Source: JAFDWI01 sp964449375 (GTDB lineage: Bacteria > Actinomycetota > Acidimicrobiia > Acidimicrobiales > Iamiaceae). From it: 12,482 nucleotides of DNA. Positions within the stretch are counted from its first letter, which is position 1. Every line of letters begins with the position of its first letter. The stretch spans positions 1 to 12,482 of the forward strand of contig CAYVAS010000073.1 of NCBI GenBank assembly GCA_964449375.1, in the 5' to 3' direction. A program made the position numbers and the translations under genes. Under the pieces are notes generated by a model, which was not told the origin of the DNA, searched no databases, and saw only the letters and a program-made list of their open reading frames with translations. This document shows, in pieces, positions 6,931 to 12,482 of this stretch.

Positions 6931-7662
6931 GTGACTGATCTGATCGACACGGGACCAACCGACCGGACTCTGGCCGAAGCGGACCCGACCGCGACGGTTC
7001 CGACGGCGCCGGGCCCCTCGCTCGGGCAGGGCGCGGCGTATCCGGTCGTCCTCGACCTGCACCACAAGGCGGTGCTCGTCGTGGGCGGCGGTCGGGTCGC
7101 CACCCGCAAGGTCGGCGGCCTCGTCGCTGCGGGGGCTCAGGTGACCGTGGTCGCCCCGCAGGTCGACGCCGAACTCGTCGCCAGGGCCGACCGGGGGACG
7201 CTCGTGCTGCAGCGCCGTCGGTACCGGCCCGGCGAAGCGGCGCACCACCGTCTGGTCGTCACGGCCACGGGCGTGGCAGAGGTCGACGCCATGGTCGCCG
7301 CCGACGCCGACGCCCACGGGGTCTGGGTCAACGCAGCGGACGACCCGGCCAACTGTTCGTTCATCCTCCCGGCGATCCACCGGGCCGGCCCGGTGTCGAT
7401 TGCGGTGTCGTCGTCGGGAACCTCACCCGCGCTGGCCTCCTGGCTGCGTGACCGGGTCGCGGGGCTGCTCACCGACACGGTCGGCGACGCGATCGTCGAG
7501 GTCGTGGGGCTGCTCGCCGAAGCCCGCGCCCGGGTCAAGGCCCAGGGCCGTTCCACCGAGACGATCGACTGGCGCGGCCTGCTCGATGGGCCCTTCGTCG
7601 ATCTGGTGCGCGACGGGCGGATCGAAGACGCCCGCGCCCTGCTCGACGCCACGATCGCCTGA
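6931..7662 (+). CDS. Precorrin-2 dehydrogenase / sirohydrochlorin ferrochelatase (CysG N-terminal / Met8 family)
   Basis: Predicted NAD-dependent oxidation of precorrin-2 to sirohydrochlorin, and probably iron insertion to give siroheme. It has 243 residues, with the Rossmann motif VVGGGRVATRK (about 50-60), the NAADDP segment carrying the expected catalytic Asp, and SIAVSSSGTSPALASWLRD, all standard for the CysG N-terminal half. The first 30 or so residues, rich in Thr, Pro and Ala, are an extension before the conserved core at YPVVLDLHHK. The GTG start at 6931 has GGAG 5 bases upstream. The gene corresponds to the dehydrogenase half of the fused enterobacterial CysG, with the methyltransferase half encoded divergently next door. 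The permease gene begins 11 bases after its stop. Confidence 0.92.
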   Translation: MTDLIDTGPTDRTLAEADPTATVPTAPGPSLGQGAAYPVVLDLHHKAVLVVGGGRVATRKVGGLVAAGAQVTVVAPQVDAELVARADRGTLVLQRRRYRPGEAAHHRLVVTATGVAEVDAMVAADADAHGVWVNAADDPANCSFILPAIHRAGPVSIAVSSSGTSPALASWLRDRVAGLLTDTVGDAIVEVVGLLAEARARVKAQGRSTETIDWRGLLDGPFVDLVRDGRIEDARALLDATIA

Positions 7663-7673
7663 GGCGACCACCG

Positions 7674-8600
7674 ATGCCCGTCGCGGAGCTCGCGCTGGCC
7701 GGACTCTTCGTCGGTTTCCTGGTGGGGATGACCGGTATGGGTGGCGGGGCGATCATGACCCCGCTGCTCGTGTTGGGCTTCGGGGTGAGCCCCACCGCGG
7801 CGGTGGGCAGCGACCTGGGCGTGTCGCTGGCGATGAAGCCGGTGGGCGCGGTGGTGCACCAGCGCGCCGGCACGGTGCGTTGGGATCTGGTCCGCTACCT
7901 GTTGCCCACCGCGGTACCGGCCGCGTTCGCCGGTGCCTGGTTGATCTCGTTGCTGGGCGACGACGGTCGGGCCGAGGACTTCGTCCGGGTGGCGATCGGG
8001 GTGGTGCTGGTGATCGGGGTGATCGCCATGGGGGTCCAGGCGTCCCTGGCGCGGCGGCGCCCACCGAGTCTGGCGCCCCAGGCGTTGCGTCCGGTGGCCA
8101 CGCCGATCGCGGGGTTGATCGGTGGCCTGATGGTGGGGTTCACCTCGATCGGCTCGGGATCGGTGATCATCGTGGCGCTCGTGCTGTTGCATCCGGGTCT
8201 GCGCCCCGCCGAGCTGGTGGGCACCGACCTGGTGCAGGCGATCCCCCTGGTGGGATCGGCCTTCATCGGCCACCTGGTCTTCGGAGTGGTGGACCTGGCC
8301 TTGTCCGCCGGGCTGCTGTTGGGGGCCGTTCCCGGCACCTACCTGGGCGCCAAGGCCGCGGTGCGGATGCCTGCCGGCGCGGTGCGGTCGATCCTGTGCG
8401 TGCTGCTGTTGGCCTCCGCGCTGGCGTTGTGGCACGTCCCCGCAGGCGTCGTGGTCGGTCTTTGCGCCGCGTTCGGCGCCGCGTCGCTCTGGTCGAACCG
8501 GGCCGACCTCGAGCGCGCCCTCCGCCGCAGCCGACCGGAGGCGGCCGACCGCCCCGTCGACCCGGTCGCCGTGGGGGCTGCGGGTTCGTCGGTCGACTGA
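7674..8600 (+). CDS. TauE/SafE-family membrane permease (probable sulfur-anion transporter)
   Basis: A 308-residue integral membrane protein with roughly eight hydrophobic segments. It shows the internal repeat of this family: GLFVGFLVGMTGMGGGAIMT near the N-terminus is mirrored by AGLIGGLMVGFTSIGSGSVI at about 145-165. TauE/SafE (DUF81) members have been linked to export of sulfite or organosulfonates, or uptake of sulfur anions; the direction cannot be read from sequence. Its place directly after siroheme synthesis and near sulfite production suggests relief of sulfite excess or sulfate entry. The ATG at 7674 lies 11 bases after the dehydrogenase stop, so the two are probably cotranscribed. 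The C-terminal tail (about 280-308) is hydrophilic. Family assignment is firm, substrate inferred. Confidence 0.88.
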   Translation: MPVAELALAGLFVGFLVGMTGMGGGAIMTPLLVLGFGVSPTAAVGSDLGVSLAMKPVGAVVHQRAGTVRWDLVRYLLPTAVPAAFAGAWLISLLGDDGRAEDFVRVAIGVVLVIGVIAMGVQASLARRRPPSLAPQALRPVATPIAGLIGGLMVGFTSIGSGSVIIVALVLLHPGLRPAELVGTDLVQAIPLVGSAFIGHLVFGVVDLALSAGLLLGAVPGTYLGAKAAVRMPAGAVRSILCVLLLASALALWHVPAGVVVGLCAAFGAASLWSNRADLERALRRSRPEAADRPVDPVAVGAAGSSVD

Positions 8601-8617
8601 CGGCTGCGCCATCATCG

Positions 8618-9589
8618 ATGCCCGAGATGTCCGTGTCGAAACTGCCCTCGGATCCCGACCGGCTGGTCGACGCGGTGCTCCAGGGGGATCGACGGGCCCT
8701 GGCACGGGTGCTGTCGTTCGTGGAGCGGGGCGATGCCGTGTCGCGTCGCATCGGCCGGCTCGTGTTCGGCCACACCGGCGGCGCCACGACGGTGGGCATC
8801 ACCGGTGCCCCCGGGGCCGGCAAGTCCACACTCACCAGCGCCCTGGTCGCCCACCTGCGCAGCGTCGGGGAGCGGCCCGCGGTGCTGGCGGTCGACCCGT
8901 CGTCGCCGTTCTCGGGCGGGGCGATCCTGGGCGACCGGATCCGCATGGCCGAACACGCCACCGACTCCGACGTGTTCATCCGGTCGATGGCGACCCGCGG
9001 GCACCTGGGCGGGTTGACCCTGGCGGTCCCCGAGGCGGTCCGGGTGTTGGACGCGGCCGGGTTCGCGTGGGTGATCATCGAGACCGTCGGGGTCGGTCAG
9101 GTCGAGGTCGAGATCGTGGACCAGGCCGACACCACCGTGGTGGTGGTGAACCCGGGGTGGGGCGATGCGGTGCAGGCGAACAAGGCCGGCCTCATGGAGA
9201 TCGCGGACGTGTTCGTCATCAACAAGGCCGACCGGGAGGGCACCCGCCAGACGCGGCGCGACCTCAAGGCGATGCTGCAGATGGGCGACGCCCGGGACTG
9301 GACCCCACCGGTGGTGGAGACCGTGGCCACCGAAGGTCAGGGTGCGGGCGAGCTGTGGGATGCGATAACCGCCCATGTCGACCACCTGCGGAGCTCCGGT
9401 GAGCTCGAGGTCCGCCGGCGGCGTCGGCTGCGCGACGAGTTGGACTCGGTGGTCACCGCCCGACTCCGCCGACGGGCCGCGGAACTGACGGGCGCGGCGA
9501 GTGCGGAGGACCTGATCCGCCGGGTCCAGGACGGCGCGGTCGACCCCTACACCGCCGCGGACGAGCTCCTGGACCCCCTCGACGCCTGA
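8618..9589 (+). CDS. meaB: MeaB/ArgK-family P-loop GTPase
   Basis: G3E-type GTPase that in characterised cases chaperones adenosylcobalamin loading and protection of methylmalonyl-CoA mutase. It has 323 residues from ATG 8618; ATG 8627 is an equally possible start, and neither has a strong ribosome binding site. Motifs are P-loop GAPGAGKST (63-71), AVDPSSPFSGGAILGDRIRM, RSMATRGHLGG, ETVGVGQ (155-161) and NKAD (202-205). The C-terminal part is helical and basic, as in the family dimerisation arm. No mutase subunit or cobalamin transferase is in the window, so its client is unknown. It follows the permease by 17 bases and may share its transcript. The old ArgK (arginine transport kinase) name is not supported. 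Confidence 0.93.
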   Translation: MPEMSVSKLPSDPDRLVDAVLQGDRRALARVLSFVERGDAVSRRIGRLVFGHTGGATTVGITGAPGAGKSTLTSALVAHLRSVGERPAVLAVDPSSPFSGGAILGDRIRMAEHATDSDVFIRSMATRGHLGGLTLAVPEAVRVLDAAGFAWVIIETVGVGQVEVEIVDQADTTVVVVNPGWGDAVQANKAGLMEIADVFVINKADREGTRQTRRDLKAMLQMGDARDWTPPVVETVATEGQGAGELWDAITAHVDHLRSSGELEVRRRRRLRDELDSVVTARLRRRAAELTGAASAEDLIRRVQDGAVDPYTAADELLDPLDA

Positions 9590-9629
9590 CACGACGCCCG
9601 TACTTGGCCAACGTGGGCAACGACGTCCC

Positions 9630-10022
9630 CTATGCCGGGGTGACGACGGTGATGCCGAGCGTCGAGGCGCCCTCACGAAGTCGGTCGTCGTAGGTGATGA
9701 TGCCGTCGAGGTCGTCGCCGAGATCGAGCGCGGCAGCGACGTGAAGCGCATCGAGACTTCGGAGTCCGACCGGTTCGAGAAACGCGGCGCGTTCGAACAT
9801 GGCGGTCGCCACGGTGAGCAGTGTGACGGACTCGAGGACGGCTCGCGCCCTCGTCATACGGTCGGGGGCGACCCGTCGAACCGCTCGCAACAGCTCGGTG
9901 CGGAGCAGGTCGCAGGAAACGACGGGCTCGCGCGTGTCGGCGATCCAGGCGCGCAGGGCCGACGTTTCGGTTTCGGCGACGACGAGTTTGGCTGCCGCGG
10001 AAGTGTCGAGATACCAGGCCAT
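9630..10022 (-). CDS. vapC: PIN-domain ribonuclease toxin (VapC-like)
   Basis: A 130-residue PIN-domain protein, the usual VapC length. The metal-binding acidic residues are in place: D6 (YLDTSAAAKL), E43 (LLRTELLRA), D91 (LRSLDALHVAAA) and D112 (IITYDDRL). VapC toxins cleave tRNA or rRNA when not bound by antitoxin. It starts 17 bases after the stop of the preceding antitoxin gene in the same direction, and is convergent with meaB across 40 bases. All catalytic positions are present, so the toxin is probably functional. The target RNA cannot be predicted. Confidence 0.92.
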   Translation of the reverse strand: MAWYLDTSAAAKLVVAETETSALRAWIADTREPVVSCDLLRTELLRAVRRVAPDRMTRARAVLESVTLLTVATAMFERAAFLEPVGLRSLDALHVAAALDLGDDLDGIITYDDRLREGASTLGITVVTPA

Positions 10023-10039
10023 CGTGTCCGCGCGGCGGG

Positions 10040-10315
10040 TCAGTAACGATTGCCGCGACGTTCGCGCAGGACCGCTGCAGTCAGTGACGGGGCCTCGTCT
10101 TCGGCCGGGTCGGGCGGCCCGAGATCCGCGAGATCGGCCGTGGCCGGACGGGCGAGCCCCGAGGCGATCAGCGTCGAGAGTCGGTCTTCGGCAAGCGGTA
10201 CGAGCGCCGCAACCGCTCTTCCCCGGCTGGTGATGGTGATCGGCCGTCCGGCCGCCGCTGCGGCCACCACCTCAGAGGCATTCTGCTTCAGCGCTCTGAT
10301 TCCGACTTCGTCCAT
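10040..10315 (-). CDS. vapB: Phd/YefM-type antitoxin (VapB partner)
   Basis: A 91-residue antitoxin. The N-terminus (MDEVGIRALKQNASEVV, then GRPITITSRGRAVAALVP) is the Phd/YefM DNA-binding fold. The remainder (AEDRLSTLIASGL to the end) is the low-complexity tail expected to wrap the toxin. I prefer ATG 10315 over ATG 10324: it begins at the conserved family start, and a TACAAT -10 box at 10328-10323 sits exactly 7 bases upstream, which would make the transcript leaderless. The upstream ATG overlaps that box. Autoregulation with the toxin is usual for the family. A stand-alone 10324 start would add three residues (MKH). Confidence 0.88.
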   Translation of the reverse strand: MDEVGIRALKQNASEVVAAAAAGRPITITSRGRAVAALVPLAEDRLSTLIASGLARPATADLADLGPPDPAEDEAPSLTAAVLRERRGNRY

Positions 10316-10322
10316 GTGCTTC

Positions 10323-10328
10323 ATTGTA
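10323..10328 (-). promoter_or_regulatory. Probable -10 element of the vapBC promoter
   Basis: On the minus strand the sequence reads TACAAT, one mismatch from TATAAT, followed by 7 bases and then ATG 10315. Transcription would begin at or within one base of that ATG. No clear -35 hexamer is seen about 17 bases upstream (GACGGA-like). Confidence 0.45.
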
Positions 10329-10376
10329 GCTCAATGGGCTGGGCTTCCGTCGTGCTCGCGTGAGACTCGAGGTCGG

Positions 10377-11294
10377 TCAGTCGAACAGGTCGGTGCTGAG
10401 GTAGCGCTCGCCGGTGTCGGGCAGGACCACGACGACGTTCCTTCCCTCGAAGGCCTCCCGGGCGCCGACCTGCAACGCCGCCCACACCGCGGCGCCACTG
10501 GAGATCCCGCACAGGATCCCTTCCTCGCTGGCCAGCCGACGGGTGGTGTCGGCCGCATCGGTCGCCTCGACGGTCACCACCTCGTCGACGACGTCCATGT
10601 CCAGGATCGAGGGAACGAACCCGGCGCCGATGCCCTGGATGGGGTGGGGCGCGGGTTCGCCCCCGGACAGCACCGGCGACAGGGTCGGTTCGACGGCCAC
10701 CACATGCGGGGAGGCGCCGAGTTCGACGAGCCGACGGGCCACCCCGGTGACGGTGCCGCCGGTGCCGATGCCGCTCACGAACGCGTCCACCTGGCCGTCG
10801 GTGTCCGCCCAGATCTCCTCGCCGGTCGTGACCCGGTGGATCTCGGGGTTTGCGGCATTGGCGAACTGCTGGGGCATGAACCAGCCGTTGTCGGCGGCCA
10901 GGCGCTCGGCGGCGGCGATTGCGCCCTTCATCCCTTCGGCCCGGGGAGTCAGATGCAGTTCCGCGCCGTACGCGGTGAGGATCCTGCGTCGCTCGACGCT
11001 CATGGAGTCGGGCATCACCAGCACCGCCCGGTAGCCCTTGGCGGCCGCAACCATGGCCAGACCGATCCCGGTATTGCCCGAGGTGGGTTCGACGATGGTG
11101 CCGTCAGGGCGCAGGTGCCCGTCGCGTTCTGCCGCGGCGATCATGGCGACCGCGATGCGGTCCTTGACGCTTCCCCCCGGGTTTTCGCTCTCGAGCTTGG
11201 CGATGACGCGGGCTCCGACCTCGCGTCCGATCCGGGTGAGCTCGACCATCGGCGTCCGCCCGATGAGCGCGGTGATGTCGGTGTGGATGGGCAT
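10377..11294 (-). CDS. cysK: O-acetylserine sulfhydrylase (cysteine synthase A)
   Basis: PLP enzyme replacing the acetyl group of O-acetylserine with sulfide to make cysteine. It has 305 residues from ATG 11294. The PLP lysine is K44 in PGGSVKDR, the substrate loop is TSGNTGIG (from 71), the phosphate-binding loop GTGGT is at 177-181, and GISSGAA plus the ending VVVLPDTGERYLSTDLFD are typical. QFANAANPEIHRVTTGEEIW is also the CysK pattern. The longer open frame back to 11390 is rejected because it runs into cysE in another frame and its residues are Arg-rich and unlike protein. It overlaps the cysE stop by one base (TGATG), so the two are coupled. O-phosphoserine as substrate (CysM type) cannot be fully excluded. 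Confidence 0.96.
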   Translation of the reverse strand: MPIHTDITALIGRTPMVELTRIGREVGARVIAKLESENPGGSVKDRIAVAMIAAAERDGHLRPDGTIVEPTSGNTGIGLAMVAAAKGYRAVLVMPDSMSVERRRILTAYGAELHLTPRAEGMKGAIAAAERLAADNGWFMPQQFANAANPEIHRVTTGEEIWADTDGQVDAFVSGIGTGGTVTGVARRLVELGASPHVVAVEPTLSPVLSGGEPAPHPIQGIGAGFVPSILDMDVVDEVVTVEATDAADTTRRLASEEGILCGISSGAAVWAALQVGAREAFEGRNVVVVLPDTGERYLSTDLFD

Positions 11295-11896
11295 CAGAGC
11301 CCTCCCATCTCGTAGGTGGTGGTCAGCCAAGCGGGGATGTCGTCGGGGTCTTCGGCATGGTCGGCGTCGGGGCCGCTCATCTTCACACAACGGCTCGGGG
11401 GAGCGACGACGACGCAGCCCGCGGGCACGTCGTCGATCACCACCGCGTTCGGCCCGATCCGGGCACCGTCTCCCACGGTCACCGCTCCGAGCACCGACGA
11501 ACCGACCGCCAGGGTGACCTCACGACCGATGCTCGGGTGACGTTTGGAGCCCTTTTCGTCGACCCACCAGCCCCGTGCCCCGAGGGTGACACTGTGGTAG
11601 AGCACGCAGTCGTCGCCCACCTCGGTGGTCTCGCCGATGACGATGCCGCCCCCGTGGTCGATGAACACCCGTCTTCCGATGACGGCGCCTGGATGGATCT
11701 CGATGCCGGTGACAGCACGTGCCACCTCAGAGATGATCCGGGGGACGAGGGGCACGCCGAGTCGCCACAAACGGTGTGCGATTCGGTGCAACCAGATCGC
11801 CCAGAGCCCCGGATACAAGGCCACCTCGACCACGTGGAATCCGTGGAGGGCCGGGTCCTTGCGGTAGGCGGTCCGAACGTCTTCGAACAGGGACAT
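11294..11896 (-). CDS. cysE: Serine O-acetyltransferase
   Basis: Acetylates serine with acetyl-CoA to give O-acetylserine, the acceptor for CysK. At 200 residues it is the short form, lacking much of the N-terminal helical domain of enterobacterial CysE. A helical segment (about 1-60) precedes a left-handed beta-helix of hexapeptide repeats. VTGIEIHPGAVIGRRVFIDHGGGIVIGET (63-90, split here by my reading into repeats) holds the catalytic D80-H81 pair, and LYHSVTLG with KRHPSIG follow. ATG 11896 is chosen because family homology begins there; the frame is open to 12394, but that part is AT-richer and not protein-like. The C-terminus ends in GGL, whereas the tail that docks in CysK usually ends in Ile. 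Cysteine feedback inhibition is a family property, not visible here. Confidence 0.95.
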   Translation of the reverse strand: MSLFEDVRTAYRKDPALHGFHVVEVALYPGLWAIWLHRIAHRLWRLGVPLVPRIISEVARAVTGIEIHPGAVIGRRVFIDHGGGIVIGETTEVGDDCVLYHSVTLGARGWWVDEKGSKRHPSIGREVTLAVGSSVLGAVTVGDGARIGPNAVVIDDVPAGCVVVAPPSRCVKMSGPDADHAEDPDDIPAWLTTTYEMGGL

Positions 11897-11907
11897 GGTC
11901 GACCCAC

Positions 11908-11913
11908 AGCCTA
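11908..11913 (-). promoter_or_regulatory. Weak candidate -10 element upstream of cysE
   Basis: On the minus strand TAGGCT lies 11 bases before ATG 11896, giving a very short 5' leader. No convincing -35 or ribosome binding site is seen, so this is only suggestive. Confidence 0.22.
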
Positions 11914-12068
11914 CCGATGCGGTTCGAGCGGCGGCACCCAGCGACGCCTGCCGGCGCGCGTACCCATGTGGCTGCTGCCTGCCAGGTACATGCCCCCACC
12001 GAAAGGTCAGAATTCCAAGATGTGTGGGCCAGTCGGCTCCTTTATGAACCATCAAGTATGGAGTAGCG

Positions 12069-12079
12069 TCCACTGTGGA
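12069..12079. promoter_or_regulatory. Short perfect palindrome, possible operator
   Basis: TCCAC-T-GTGGA is an 11-base perfect inverted repeat in the divergent intergenic region. It could be a regulator site. At this length it could also be chance. Confidence 0.2.
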
Positions 12080-12134
12080 GCTTGAGTCGTGTCGCGATGC
12101 GCCGCCGTGCGGTCGTCGCTCCGAGGAAGGGGAC

Positions 12135-12233
12135 ATGAGCAGTGCAGACTGCTGGTGGCCCAGACGCGATGGTTGGTGGACTGGTGGGAAATTCATTGTG
12201 CTACCTGAACCCGCACCATGGAAACCATATTGA
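12135..12233 (+). CDS. Possible small ORF, 32 codons, Trp-rich
   Basis: ATG 12135 is preceded by AGGAAGGGG at ideal distance, one of the best ribosome binding sites in the window, and runs 32 codons to TGA 12231-12233. Five of 32 residues are Trp, in two WW pairs (C-WW-PRRDG-WW) plus one near the end. No homology is recognised. It could be a leader peptide for the downstream lipoprotein gene or an unrelated micropeptide. It could also be spurious, since TGG-rich DNA yields Trp codons by chance. A hairpin (12138-12153) lies within its first codons and could occlude initiation. Confidence 0.25.
   Translation: MSSADCWWPRRDGWWTGGKFIVLPEPAPWKPY
12138..12153 (+). other. Hairpin with 6-bp perfect stem
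   Basis: AGCAGT-GCAG-ACTGCT forms a perfect stem with a four-base loop immediately after the ATG of the small Trp-rich ORF. There is no T-tract, so it is not a terminator. It might modulate translation of that ORF. Confidence 0.3.
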
Positions 12234-12272
12234 CTCGTATTGCTGATGTCCCCTGAGGGCTCGCCAACGATT

Positions 12273-12287
12273 TCATCTACAAGATGA
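12273..12287. promoter_or_regulatory. Palindrome just upstream of the lipoprotein start, possible operator
   Basis: TCATCT-ACA-AGATGA is a perfect 15-base interrupted palindrome ending 18 bases before ATG 12306 and 4 bases before its ribosome binding site (GGGAGA, 12291-12296). As DNA it could bind a dimeric regulator; as RNA it could hinder ribosome access. Confidence 0.3.
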
Positions 12288-12305
12288 GATGGGAGAAGCA
12301 ATCCA

Positions 12306-12482
12306 ATGTTCAAGCGCAATTTCCGTATCCGCCCCCGTTCGGCTCTCCGGACTTGTTGGTGTCGTGGTCTCGGGCTGCCTGGTCCTGGGAGCATGCGGCA
12401 CGACGACTGCCGTCGATACTGGGGACGGTGAGGGGACCCCTGTTGGTGGTCCAGTTGCTATGCGGGTTGGGGTTGATGATGG
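12306..12482 (+). CDS. Lipoprotein, N-terminus only, with apparent frameshift in the signal peptide; runs off the window
   Basis: ATG 12306 has GGGAGA 9 bases upstream and encodes a strongly basic n-region (MFKRNFRIRPRSALR, ending at 12350), ideal for a signal peptide. That frame then loses hydrophobicity and stops at 12429-12431. The +1 frame from about 12352 gives LVGVVVSGCLVLGAC-GTTT, a perfect hydrophobic core and lipobox (LGAC, Cys codon 12394-12396), followed by a Gly/Thr/Asp-rich linker that stays open to the last base. Removing one base near 12351 joins the two halves into a classic lipoprotein signal. Without a frameshift, the only usable start in the lipobox frame is ATG 12289, which has a poor binding site and an n-region with a single Arg. 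Solute-binding proteins often look like this, but nothing of the mature domain is visible. Codons after the lipobox end often in T, unlike the neighbours. Confidence 0.5.

Larger units (their letters stand above)
11897..12305. other. AT-richer intergenic region between cysE and the lipoprotein gene
   Basis: About 410 bases between genes transcribed away from each other, without a recognised gene. Sampled 60-base lines fall to about 47-52% G+C (12001-12060 and 12181-12240 each 28 of 60; 12241-12300 31 of 60), against roughly 70% in the genes. It holds three short perfect palindromes or hairpins (12069-12079, 12138-12153, 12273-12287) and a 32-codon ORF with a good ribosome binding site. It presumably carries both divergent promoters, but I see no textbook -35/-10 pair. 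Confidence 0.6.

Noticed and set aside
6885..7109. N-terminal extension of the methyltransferase to 7109
   Set aside because: It would overlap the divergent dehydrogenase gene by about 180 bases, and the extra residues resemble no SUMT. Family similarity starts at the GTG at 6884.
7137..8705. 522-codon minus-strand frame opposite the dehydrogenase and permease genes
   Set aside because: Same antisense artefact: low-complexity Arg/His/Gln-rich translation over two well-supported plus-strand genes.
10322..10350. TGTAGCTCAATGGGCT resembles a tRNA D-arm
   Set aside because: No acceptor stem, anticodon arm or GGTTCAA-type T-arm follows at the right spacing; it is the vapB promoter/start region.
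12241..12260. CCCTGAGGG near 12250 as a transcription terminator
   Set aside because: The stem is only three base pairs with no T-run after it.
11897..12394. N-terminal extension of cysE to 12394
   Set aside because: The frame is merely open. The extra 166 residues are Ser-, His- and Pro-rich with no acetyltransferase similarity and cross the AT-rich intergenic region and the lipoprotein start.

Overview
The window (about 70% GC, GTG starts common, codons ending in G/C) looks like the chromosome of a high-GC actinobacterium. A CysN-CysC fusion, an iron-sulfur APS reductase beside a NirA/SirA-type sulfite reductase, a MeaB GTPase and a short serine acetyltransferase are compatible with an Acidimicrobiia-like lineage. 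That placement is inference, because there is no marker gene here.

Almost the whole window is assimilatory sulfur metabolism. On the plus strand, positions 1-6171 hold a ferredoxin-type sulfite reductase (5' end outside the window), an APS reductase (cysH), an unknown 167-residue protein, cysD and a cysN-cysC fusion. From cysH onward the genes touch or overlap: two GTGA overlaps, then a stop codon directly abutting a GTG start. They almost certainly form one transcript. Sulfate is activated by CysD and CysN-CysC, reduced to sulfite by CysH, then to sulfide by the siroheme sulfite reductase. Positions 6180-7662 hold a divergent pair making the siroheme cofactor: uroporphyrinogen-III C-methyltransferase (minus) and precorrin-2 dehydrogenase (plus). 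A TauE/SafE-family permease and a MeaB/ArgK GTPase follow on the plus strand to 9589.

Positions 9630-11896 are on the minus strand. cysE and cysK (overlapping by one base) turn serine plus sulfide into cysteine. Downstream of them lies a Phd/VapB-VapC type toxin-antitoxin pair with its own apparent leaderless promoter. No gene is recognised in about 410 bases after cysE (11897-12305). This stretch is clearly richer in A+T and carries short palindromes and a tiny Trp-rich ORF with a good ribosome binding site. The window ends inside a plus-strand lipoprotein gene whose signal peptide appears split between two frames.

The most interesting observation is the C-terminus of the sulfite reductase. 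About 92 residues there look like a ThiS/MoaD/CysO-type ubiquitin-like sulfur carrier, and the protein ends in Gly-Gly-Cys rather than Gly-Gly. The sulfide-producing enzyme and a putative sulfur carrier are therefore one polypeptide, with a tail that would need trimming before activation. Other points of note are the unknown protein inside the sulfate-activation operon, a small ORF and duplicated start sequence before cysH, and the possible frameshift at the window's right edge. No CRISPR array, rRNA, tRNA, insertion sequence or recognisable riboswitch was seen.
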